In this document: positions 7,095 through 13,584 of the stretch, one piece after another | Layout of the letters: the number at the start of each line of letters is the position of its first letter | Position numbering within the stretch: position 1 is the stretch's first letter | Translations under genes and position numbers: made by a program | Notes under the pieces: model-generated | Database searches by the model: none | The model's input: only the letters and a program-made list of their open reading frames with translations | Told to the model about the DNA's origin: nothing | Assembly: GCA_900553355.1 (NCBI GenBank) | Contig: USDK01000058.1 | Coordinates: 1 to 16,438, forward strand | Direction: 5' to 3' | Length of the DNA stretch: 16,438 nt | From: an uncultured Lachnospiraceae bacterium | GTDB lineage: Bacteria > Bacillota > Clostridia > Lachnospirales > Lachnospiraceae

Positions 7095-7868
7095 ATGAAA
7101 AAAAGAATGACCGCTGAACGCAGAAATGAGATTGCTCAGCTGTTATTAAAGAACGGTAACATGAAAGCCAGCGCACTGGCAGAATATTTTGACGTATCGA
7201 CAGAAACTATCCGAAAAGATCTGATCTATCTGGAGGAACAGGGCATCGCACAGAAAAGCTATGGCGGAGCCATCGCCAGCAGCGAACTTCTCCTGGAACG
7301 TCCTGTTTCACAAAAAGAAATGGAACGTATGGAGTTCAAGAAAGCAATCGCAGAACGGGCGGCTGAAATGATTCCCAAAAATGGAGTCATCTTTCTGGAT
7401 GCCGGAAGTTCTACATACGCACTGGCCAAGCTTCTGACTCTTCGAAAGGATCTGACTATTTTTACCAATTCGATCATGGTCCTCAACCTGCTCTCTGGCT
7501 CTGAAAACCAGGTATTTGCTCTCGGCGGCCGTGTCCGGGGAAGCAGCAAGGGCATCGTAGGGGCATGGACCACTCAGGCGGTCCGTTCTCTCCACCTCGA
7601 TCTTGCATTCCTTGGCAGCGACGGCTTCCGTGATCTCTCGGGCCCTTCCTGCGTTTCTTATGAGGAAGCAGAGGTAAAAAAGGCCGTACTGAAAAGCAGC
7701 ACGCATTCCGTGATCCTGTGTGATCACACAAAATTTTTGTCTTCCTCTTTATTTCAGTTTGCAGATTGGGAGGAGATCTCTGTCCTGATCACAGATGACT
7801 GCAGCCAGCTGGAATTTAAAAGCCTGGCTGAACAAATCAGCCAGGCTGTGGAATTAATCTATGTTTAA
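7095..7868 (+). CDS. DeoR-family sugar-phosphate-responsive transcriptional regulator
   Basis: A 257-residue regulator of typical DeoR/GlpR size. The N-terminal helix-turn-helix is at about 25-46 (ASALAEYFDVSTETIRKDLI), followed by the family's YGGAI at 56-60. The C-terminal isomerase-like sensor domain shows LDAGSSTYALA at 101-111, TNS at 124-126, GGRVRG at 144-149, LGSDGF at 173-178 and CDHTKF at 209-214, all phosphate-sugar binding features of the family. The open frame continues upstream, but the ATG at 7095 has AAGGGGGA 7 bases before it and begins right at the HTH domain. It is divergent from the hps operon and is probably its repressor, relieved by a phosphorylated intermediate. Its stop overlaps the opposing AIM24 gene by 4 bases, and its 3' end encodes a strong hairpin. 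Confidence 0.9.
   Translation: MKKRMTAERRNEIAQLLLKNGNMKASALAEYFDVSTETIRKDLIYLEEQGIAQKSYGGAIASSELLLERPVSQKEMERMEFKKAIAERAAEMIPKNGVIFLDAGSSTYALAKLLTLRKDLTIFTNSIMVLNLLSGSENQVFALGGRVRGSSKGIVGAWTTQAVRSLHLDLAFLGSDGFRDLSGPSCVSYEEAEVKKAVLKSSTHSVILCDHTKFLSSSLFQFADWEEISVLITDDCSQLEFKSLAEQISQAVELIYV
7818..7847 (-). terminator. Intrinsic terminator for the AIM24-family gene, embedded in the regulator coding sequence
   Basis: A perfect 11-base inverted repeat AGCCTGGCTGA / TCAGCCAGGCT (7821-7831, 7837-7847) with a 5-base loop. Read on the minus strand it lies 17 bases after the AIM24-family stop and runs into TTTTAAATT, a moderate U tract. On the plus strand no U tract follows, so termination is probably one-way. 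Confidence 0.6.
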
Positions 7869-8545
7869 GATCCGGTAGGCATATAGCGTCTTAAGACTCC
7901 TGCCACATTGCTGAGCGGCATAGTCTGGAGCCAGATCTTTCCAGGGCCTGTGATCAGTGTGTTAAAGATCCCTTCGCCGCCGAACAGCATGTTCTTTACA
8001 CCCGGAACACTTTTCACTTCCATGCTGCAGGTAGCTTCCATAGCCGCCAGATATCCGGTGTCAACCACGATCTGCTGTCCCGGCTGGAGTTCATACTCGA
8101 TCACATGTCCGTCAAACTCTGCAAATGCAGTTCCCTGTCCGGAAAGCTTCTGCATGATAAAACCTTCGCCTCCAAAAAGGCCGGAGGTAAATTTTTTATT
8201 AAAGAACACGGAGAGCTGAACGCCTGCCTCTCCTGCCAGAAATGAACTCTTCTGGAAGATCATTTCTTTTCCCGGCTCGATCTGAAACGCACGGATAGAT
8301 CCCGGAAAACTGGAGGCAAACGCGATCATTCCTTCGCCGCCCTGAGCGGTATAAATATTCTGGAAAATATGCTCTCCGGCGAACATTCTTCCTAATGCCT
8401 TTCCGATCCCGCCATTGCTTGTCGTCTCCATCTTCATGTTGGGCGACATCCAGGCCATGCTGCCGCTTTCTGTGATCATCCGTTCACCGCCGTCCAGCTG
8501 GCATACAACTACCGGCAATGTGTCGCCTAAAATCTGATACTTCAT
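7865..8545 (-). CDS. AIM24 / TIGR00266-family protein
   Basis: A 226-residue protein of the AIM24 family (TIGR00266), conserved widely in bacteria without a settled function; by family knowledge it forms a beta-rich fold. It shows the family's pseudo-repeats, with GGEG at 69-72, 125-128 and 189-192, each followed by a hydrophobic strand, plus GGERMITESGSMAWM at 19-33 near the N-terminus. No signal peptide or membrane helix is seen, so it is likely cytoplasmic. The ATG at 8545 has AGGAGGG about 8 bases upstream. It has its own promoter and terminator and appears monocistronic. The gene overlaps the convergent regulator by 4 bases, and nothing in its context explains its role. Confidence 0.85.
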   Translation of the reverse strand: MKYQILGDTLPVVVCQLDGGERMITESGSMAWMSPNMKMETTSNGGIGKALGRMFAGEHIFQNIYTAQGGEGMIAFASSFPGSIRAFQIEPGKEMIFQKSSFLAGEAGVQLSVFFNKKFTSGLFGGEGFIMQKLSGQGTAFAEFDGHVIEYELQPGQQIVVDTGYLAAMEATCSMEVKSVPGVKNMLFGGEGIFNTLITGPGKIWLQTMPLSNVAGVLRRYMPTGS

Positions 8546-8587
8546 GGTGTTACCCTCCTCGCTGATAAATATGTACTCTATTGTTTT

Positions 8588-8616
8588 ATTTTATCTTATT
8601 TCTGATATGCCGTAAA
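8588..8616 (-). promoter_or_regulatory. Predicted promoter of the AIM24-family gene
   Basis: Minus-strand TTTACG (8611-8616), 17 bases, TAAAAT (8588-8593). The predicted start is near 8581, about 36 bases before the ATG. The -35 matches the consensus at four of six bases. Confidence 0.45.
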
Positions 8617-8642
8617 GCAAATTAAAAAGCTCTTAATAATTT

Positions 8643-9623
8643 TTAAAAATCCTTCATAAAGGCCGTCAAATAGTCCATTGCTTCAAAGCTTTTCCCATAG
8701 GTCCAGTTTAAGAATCCATGCAGCATTCCTTTCATGATATGGCACTGTGTCTTTACACCTGCATCCTCAAGTCTGGCCGCATACATAAGCCCCTGATCCA
8801 GCAGTGGGTCGCACTCTGCGAATACAAAACATGCTTCCGGCAGCCCTTTCAGATCCTCTTCTCTTGCCAGAAGAGGTGACGCCAGCGGATCTTTTCTTTC
8901 TTCCTCTCTGGTAAAATAGGGAGCCATCGGATCTTCCATGCAGTGATATTCCAGGAAGTATCCCCGTCCGTACCGCCTTTCGGATTCGGTCATCTCTTCG
9001 GCATAGTTGGAAACCAATGGATAGACCAGCATCTGATGGCGGATAACAGGGCCTTTCCGTTCTTTTGCCAGCCGCGCCACGACTGCCGCGAAATTTCCAC
9101 CAGAACTGTCGCCTGCCACATTCAGATTCTCCGGATCTCCGCCATAGTTTCCAATATACTCCTTCGCCCACTCAAGGGTCGCGTAGGCTTCTTCCAGTCC
9201 TTTTGGAAACTTATACTCCGGCGCCAGGTGGTAATCCGGAGCCACTACCAGTATATGCCCGGACGCAGCAAGATACCGGCATACATATTCATACACTTCT
9301 ATGCTGTTAAAGGAAAAGGAGCCTCCGTGATAGTAAAGCAGTACCGGGAGATGCTCTCCCAGTCCGTTTTCAGGTCTGTAGATGCGTACCCGGATCGGAC
9401 CGTTTCCAAAATCGCAGTGGATATCCTCTGTCATCACGCGCATAACTTTTGGATAAATATTACATTTCTGATAAGCTGCCGTCATCGCCGACAGGGACTC
9501 ATAATTACTCTGCTGGCGCCAAAGCTTTGTATGGCTCATGTCCATGACCTGCGGCGCCATGATCTCTACCTCCGGCGCCACATCTCCATATTCCGGTTCC
9601 AGATATTTCCGATATTTCTTCAT
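8643..9623 (-). CDS. Alpha/beta hydrolase, HSL-type (fold-3) esterase
   Basis: Probable cytoplasmic carboxylesterase of 326 residues. It has the oxyanion-hole HGG at 99-101 (YYHGGSFSF), the nucleophile elbow GDSSGG at 171-176 (Ser173), an acid at Asp272 in ECDPLLDQG (270-278), and His302 in LHGFLNW. These form a complete catalytic triad of the hormone-sensitive-lipase (GDxG) group. The first 70 residues form a cap-like N-terminal extension common in this family. There is no signal peptide. The ATG at 9623 has AAAGGAG about 9 bases upstream. It starts 15 bases after the NSS transporter stop, so it is co-transcribed with it. The natural ester is unknown; deacylation of a xenobiotic or an acetylated sugar are both possible. 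Confidence 0.88.
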   Translation of the reverse strand: MKKYRKYLEPEYGDVAPEVEIMAPQVMDMSHTKLWRQQSNYESLSAMTAAYQKCNIYPKVMRVMTEDIHCDFGNGPIRVRIYRPENGLGEHLPVLLYYHGGSFSFNSIEVYEYVCRYLAASGHILVVAPDYHLAPEYKFPKGLEEAYATLEWAKEYIGNYGGDPENLNVAGDSSGGNFAAVVARLAKERKGPVIRHQMLVYPLVSNYAEEMTESERRYGRGYFLEYHCMEDPMAPYFTREEERKDPLASPLLAREEDLKGLPEACFVFAECDPLLDQGLMYAARLEDAGVKTQCHIMKGMLHGFLNWTYGKSFEAMDYLTAFMKDF

Positions 9624-9638
9624 CCTTCACATCTCCTT

Positions 9639-11102
9639 TTACTTCGCTTTTTCCCGCGAAAATGCACAATAGACCACAAATCCCAGCAACAGCACGGCAA
9701 ACGTCATCCATCCGGCCAAAACGGCAGTGCCCATCGTGCTGAATTTATCGTAATACCCTTTCAGATAAATGATCATGATGATCAATGGGATGCCATAAGA
9801 TACATATCCCTTCAGCCACGCAGGGAACTTCAGCCCCTCGCCGGTATTTGCCTCTGCAAGGAAGTTGTCCCATCCCCAGCCATTTTTTCTGGTACAGAAG
9901 AGAAGGTAGCCCAGGCTTCCCAGCGGCAGCAGATTATTGGATACGATAAAATCTTCCAGATCCATGACAGAACTTCCCTCGCCTACCGGCTGAAAATCTG
10001 CCAGCACATTAAATCCGAGGATACAGGGAATACTCAGGACGGTGATCAGCACAAGGCTTACGATCACGCTTTTCTTTCTGGACCAGCCAAGCATATCAAT
10101 ATCGAAGGAAATAATGTTTTCAAACACCGCTACCAGCGTGGTAAAGGCCGCAAAGGTCAGGAACAGGAAAAATAGTGCTCCCCAGATCTGCCCGCCCGGC
10201 ATCTGAGCAAAAATATTCGGAATCGTAAGAAAGATCAGGCTCGGTCCGGATCCCGGCTCGATCCCGTAGGCGAAACAAGTCGGGATAATGATAAAACCGG
10301 CCATGGTCGCCACAAAAGTATCCAGAATCGTAATGCTGAAAGCTTCTCCCGTCAGGCTTCTTTCCTTTCCCAGATAGCTTCCGAAGATCATCATCGCGCC
10401 GATACCGATCGACAGTGTAAAGAACGCCTGACTCATAGCGCCAAAGATCACATTGCCTATTCCTATCTCCTGCATTTTCTGAAAATCCGGGATCAGATAA
10501 AAACGAATGCCTTCTCCGGCTCCTTCCAGGAACACAGACCGCACTGCCAGAATGATCATGATCAGAAACAACGCCGACATCATCACCTTCGATACCTTCT
10601 CAATCCCGTTCTGGATTCCGAACCAACAGATTGCAAATCCGGCCGCGATCAGAATGAACGTCCAGAGCCCCATTACCGGCGCATTCCCCATCATTTCCGC
10701 AAATCCAGCCTCCACATCTGCGGTGCTGGCGCCGACAAAATCTCCCCGGATGCTGCGGTAGCAGTAGTACAGCATCCAGCCGGCCACCGTTGTATAAAAC
10801 ATCATCAAAAGATAACTGCCCAGGATCCCAATCCACTTCGTCCAGTGCCACTTCGTCCCTTTCGGCTCCAGCGTCTCAAACGCCTCCGCAATACTGTAAT
10901 GACTGGCCCGGCCCATGGCAAACTCACACACCAGCACCGGTATCCCCATGATAAGCAGGAACACCAGATAAATCAAAATAAAGGCAGCACCGCCCATCTC
11001 CCCCGCTAAATACGGGAACTTCCATACATTTCCAATCCCGATCGCACATCCCGCCGACACCAGGATAAACCCGATACGGGAACCAAACTTCTCTCTTTTC
11101 AT
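9639..11102 (-). CDS. Neurotransmitter:sodium symporter (NSS/SNF) family amino-acid transporter
   Basis: Integral membrane Na+-coupled transporter of 487 residues with about 11-12 hydrophobic segments, resembling the bacterial LeuT/MhsT/TnaT group, which take up hydrophobic or aromatic amino acids. The unwound TM1 is recognisable as AGCAIGIGNVWKFPY (17-31) followed by EMGGAAF. The position equivalent to LeuT Asn27 (Na1 site) is Cys19, a position that also varies in other bacterial members. The Na2-side TM8 region is FTTLVAVFENIISF (320-333). The ATG at 11102 has AAAGGATGA upstream. The 85-base leader carries a GGGGACGTA/TACGTCCCC hairpin element. It is probably in an operon with the downstream esterase and perhaps with xylB. 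Substrate not determinable. Confidence 0.9.
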   Translation of the reverse strand: MKREKFGSRIGFILVSAGCAIGIGNVWKFPYLAGEMGGAAFILIYLVFLLIMGIPVLVCEFAMGRASHYSIAEAFETLEPKGTKWHWTKWIGILGSYLLMMFYTTVAGWMLYYCYRSIRGDFVGASTADVEAGFAEMMGNAPVMGLWTFILIAAGFAICWFGIQNGIEKVSKVMMSALFLIMIILAVRSVFLEGAGEGIRFYLIPDFQKMQEIGIGNVIFGAMSQAFFTLSIGIGAMMIFGSYLGKERSLTGEAFSITILDTFVATMAGFIIIPTCFAYGIEPGSGPSLIFLTIPNIFAQMPGGQIWGALFFLFLTFAAFTTLVAVFENIISFDIDMLGWSRKKSVIVSLVLITVLSIPCILGFNVLADFQPVGEGSSVMDLEDFIVSNNLLPLGSLGYLLFCTRKNGWGWDNFLAEANTGEGLKFPAWLKGYVSYGIPLIIMIIYLKGYYDKFSTMGTAVLAGWMTFAVLLLGFVVYCAFSREKAK

Positions 11103-11119
11103 ACTCTCATCCTTTCGTT

Positions 11120-11178
11120 GGGGACGTACCCTTTTGCATTATACTACGTCCCCATCTGCATAATCCCCTGTCCCCTTT
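11120..11178. repeat. GGGGACGTA/TACGTCCCC hairpin element, copy B (REP-like)
   Basis: A perfect 9-base inverted repeat GGGGACGTA (11120-11128) / TACGTCCCC (11145-11153) with a 16-base loop, followed by TCCCCTGTCCCCTTT at 11164-11178. It has the same modules as copy A at 40-118 but a shorter middle. It lies between the xylB stop and the NSS transporter start. The loop contains TATAAT on the minus strand (11138-11143) with no good -35. Confidence 0.6.
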
Positions 11179-11187
11179 TGACAAATC

Positions 11188-12651
11188 CTATGTCCCAAAC
11201 ACGTCTTTCAGTGCCGGATACAGCTTCTTAAATCTGGCGTACCTCTCCTCGTACTTTGCCACCAGATCCAGCTCTGGCTCTATCGTATCCACAATGTGTA
11301 TCAGCTTTTCTGCCGCTTCTTCCACGCTTGCAAATTCACCGCATCCTACGGCCGCCAGGATCGCGCCGCCAAGGCCGGGACCTTCCTCGCTGGCGATCAC
11401 ATCCACCTTCAGGTTCATCACATTGGCAATGATCCGTTTCCACAGAGCGCTCTTTGCCCCGCCGCCGCAGATCTTGGTCCGCTCAAGATGGATTCCTAAA
11501 CTCTTTGCCACTTCCAGAGAATCTCTCAGCGCAAACGCCACGCCTTCCAGGACAGCCTGGGTCATCTCCTCCCTGGTGGTATCCATGGACATACCGATAA
11601 AGCAGGCTCTGGCGTTTGGATCATTATGTGGAGACCGCTCGCCCATCAGATAAGGAAGATAGAACACTTGATTTTCACCGAGTCTCTGGATTCCTTTTTG
11701 TTCTCCAGAATAATCCTTTGTCTTCAGGATCTCTTCCAGCCACCATTTATTGCAGGCTGCCGCGCTCAGCATACAGCCCATCAGATGATAGTGTCCGTCA
11801 GCATGGGCAAAGGAGTGCAGCGCATTATGTTCATCCACCCCAAACTTCCTGCTGGAGATAAAGATGGTCCCCGATGTCCCAAGGGAAATGTTGCACCGTC
11901 CGTCTCCCACCGTCCCGGTGCCTACTGCAGCAGCCGCATTATCCCCGGCTCCTGCCACGATCTTCACATCCTTCGAAAGCCCCAGATCTTCTGCCAGCTC
12001 CGGCTTCAGCGTACCAACTACCTCGTAGCTCTCATACAGCCCCGGCAGCTGTTCTTCCGTAACGCCGCAGATCTCCATCATTTCCCTGGACCAGCATTTA
12101 TGCTCCACATCCAGGAGCAGCGTCCCTGATGCATCCGAATAATCCGTACAGTGAACTCCGCTTAATCGATAGGACAGATAATCTTTTGGCAGCATGATTT
12201 TTGCGATTTTCTGAAAATTGTCCGGCTCTTCTTCTCTCATCCACAGAAGCTTTGGAGCCGTAAATCCCGCAAACGCAATATTCGCAGTGTATTCTGACAG
12301 CTTTTCTTTTCCAACCTTCGTGTTCAGATCATCTGTCTGTTTTGCCGTCCGCCCGTCATTCCAGAGAATCGCAGGGCGGATCACCTGATCTTCACGATCC
12401 AGCGCCACCAGACCATGCATCTGTCCGCCGCAGCCAATCCCTGCCACCAGATGTTTTTCGCAGTCCGCCGTCAGTTCACGAATCCCGTCGATTGTCTTCT
12501 CAAACCAGTCCTCCGGATTCTGCTCTGACCAGCCCGGATGGGGAAAATACAACGGATATTCTCTGGATACCACCTTGTGGATCCGGCCGTCTTCGCCCAT
12601 AAGCAAAAGCTTTACCGCCGAAGTTCCCAGATCGATTCCAATATAATACAT
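11188..12651 (-). CDS. xylB: Xylulokinase (FGGY family)
   Basis: Cytoplasmic kinase converting D-xylulose to xylulose-5-phosphate, feeding the pentose phosphate pathway. The 487 residues match XylB length. Motifs are the N-terminal ATPase-fold IGIDLGTSAVK (4-14), GGQMHGLV (75-82), WNDGR (97-101), TDYSDASGTLLLDV (169-182), GAGDNAAAAVG (234-244, Asp237 the likely catalytic base), CGGGAKS near 395 and the C-terminal GPGLGGAILAA. The ATG at 12651 has AGGAGGAAA upstream. No xylA, xylose transporter or xylose repressor is adjacent, which is unusual. Its downstream neighbours are an amino-acid transporter and an esterase. A related FGGY specificity such as another pentulose cannot be fully excluded, but the motifs fit XylB well. 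Confidence 0.93.
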   Translation of the reverse strand: MYYIGIDLGTSAVKLLLMGEDGRIHKVVSREYPLYFPHPGWSEQNPEDWFEKTIDGIRELTADCEKHLVAGIGCGGQMHGLVALDREDQVIRPAILWNDGRTAKQTDDLNTKVGKEKLSEYTANIAFAGFTAPKLLWMREEEPDNFQKIAKIMLPKDYLSYRLSGVHCTDYSDASGTLLLDVEHKCWSREMMEICGVTEEQLPGLYESYEVVGTLKPELAEDLGLSKDVKIVAGAGDNAAAAVGTGTVGDGRCNISLGTSGTIFISSRKFGVDEHNALHSFAHADGHYHLMGCMLSAAACNKWWLEEILKTKDYSGEQKGIQRLGENQVFYLPYLMGERSPHNDPNARACFIGMSMDTTREEMTQAVLEGVAFALRDSLEVAKSLGIHLERTKICGGGAKSALWKRIIANVMNLKVDVIASEEGPGLGGAILAAVGCGEFASVEEAAEKLIHIVDTIEPELDLVAKYEERYARFKKLYPALKDVFGT

Positions 12652-12687
12652 AGCCTTTCCTCCTGATCTTTCATACTCCTAGTCTAG

Positions 12688-12696
12688 ATTCTATCA
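12688..12696 (-). promoter_or_regulatory. Candidate extended -10 promoter of xylB
   Basis: Minus-strand TGATAGAAT reads as an extended -10 (TGn plus TAGAAT) about 37 bases before the xylB ATG. No convincing -35 is present at 17 bases, where TGGCTG is found, suggesting activator dependence. Confidence 0.4.
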
Positions 12697-12702
12697 CAAT
12701 CC

Positions 12703-12739
12703 TTCTTATACAGCCACACACTTTCTTAAGAAGTTCTTA
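12703..12739. promoter_or_regulatory. Phased TTCTTA boxes upstream of xylB
   Basis: TTCTTA occurs at 12703-12708, 12723-12728 and 12734-12739, starting 20 and 11 bases apart, near whole turns of DNA. The middle one is half of the perfect palindrome TTCTTAAGAA (12723-12732). Together they lie just upstream of the putative xylB -10, where an activator would bind. Pattern seen by eye; function inferred. Confidence 0.35.
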
Positions 12740-12767
12740 TCTCTTCCTAAACATTCTGTAATATCTA

Positions 12768-12796
12768 TTGAGACTTTTTCATAAACATAATAAAAT
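12768..12796 (+). promoter_or_regulatory. Predicted promoter of the unknown membrane protein gene
   Basis: TTGAGA (12768-12773), 17-base spacer, TAAAAT (12791-12796). The predicted start is near 12803, giving an approximately 20-base leader that contains the AGGAGGG ribosome site at 12809-12815. Confidence 0.6.
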
Positions 12797-12798
12797 GG

Positions 12799-12808
12799 AA
12801 AACGTTTT
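12799..12808. promoter_or_regulatory. AAAACGTTTT palindrome at the predicted transcription start
   Basis: A perfect 10-base palindrome, in the context GGAAAACGTTTTAG, centred on the predicted start site of the downstream gene. It resembles the core of LacI/CcpA-type operators but lacks the outer TG and CA, so it is only a candidate operator. Confidence 0.35.
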
Positions 12809-12822
12809 AGGAGGGATTTACC

Positions 12823-13584
12823 ATGAGTATAAAGAGAGCATCATCTGACAACAAGCAGGAAGACTACAGCCAGTATTTTGATGATGATTTTGAAGTCATA
12901 TATGACGGAGATCTTCCGGATCTGTCTGTGGACGAGCCTGAAGACGATGATTATTATGATGTGCTGTCCAATCTTTCAGAGCTGGACCACACAAAGAAAA
13001 TAGATTATGTCAAAGAAAATGCTGACACCGCAATGCTAAGAAAGCAAAAAGAAAGACAGGGGAAAAAGCGGCGGATGCCAAATCTTTTCTCCCCTGCCGG
13101 TAAAACCGTCAAAACCGGAGCGAAAACCCTGAAGGCCGGAACAAAGGCGGCTCTTCGGATTCTGAACCTGATCCTTCGGTGCGCCGCTTTGATCCTGTCA
13201 GCCATCATCCTGTGGATGCTGGCCCAGAACTTCTGGGAAAACTATCGTCCGCTTGGAGATATCGCCTCTGCAGCCACAGAACAAAATTATGCGCTTGCAG
13301 CTTATGGAGGCATAGCTCTTTTTCTGCTGCTTATTGAAGGGATCACCTGCCTGTCCCTGCTATTTAGCAGATATGGTAGCGGCCTGTTTTCCTTTCTCTT
13401 TATCTACATCGGCTCCTTCCTGTCCGACCTTATGTATCCTCTGATCCCGGCATCGCCGGAACCACTTCAGGGCGTACAGGCGGCGCTCCTGGTATACGGT
13501 AATCTTAAAAATTCTCTGCTGCCGCTCTGCGCGGCGGGCGTGATCATCTGTCTGATCCGCCGTCTTCTGAACCGGAGGCATTAG
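12823..13584 (+). CDS. Unknown membrane protein with acidic N-terminus and basic linker
   Basis: I do not recognise this 253-residue protein. It has three zones. Residues 13-55 are strongly acidic (runs such as FDDDF and EPEDDDYYD). Residues 72-110 are strongly basic, with a repetitive KTVKTGAKTLKAGTKAA stretch (94-110). Residues 112-248 carry three or four hydrophobic helices, roughly 112-134, 157-181, 186-207 and 230-248. The N-terminal half is probably cytoplasmic by the positive-inside rule. The ATG at 12823 has AGGAGGG 7 bases upstream and its own promoter. It is divergent from xylB and overlaps the opposing membrane-protein gene by 41 bases at its 3' end. The charged tail might contact a protein partner or nucleic acid; that is speculation. 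Confidence 0.8.
   Translation: MSIKRASSDNKQEDYSQYFDDDFEVIYDGDLPDLSVDEPEDDDYYDVLSNLSELDHTKKIDYVKENADTAMLRKQKERQGKKRRMPNLFSPAGKTVKTGAKTLKAGTKAALRILNLILRCAALILSAIILWMLAQNFWENYRPLGDIASAATEQNYALAAYGGIALFLLLIEGITCLSLLFSRYGSGLFSFLFIYIGSFLSDLMYPLIPASPEPLQGVQAALLVYGNLKNSLLPLCAAGVIICLIRRLLNRRH

Noticed and set aside
8943..10175. Long plus-strand open frame (410 codons) opposite the esterase and transporter
   Set aside because: It spans antisense to two well-supported genes and their junction. The predicted protein has no family resemblance and an atypical composition (rich in His, Ile, Gln, Arg).
12797..12811. Catabolite-responsive (cre) site at the AAAACGTTTT palindrome
   Set aside because: The central half matches, but the outer TG and CA of the consensus are missing, so CcpA binding is not claimed.
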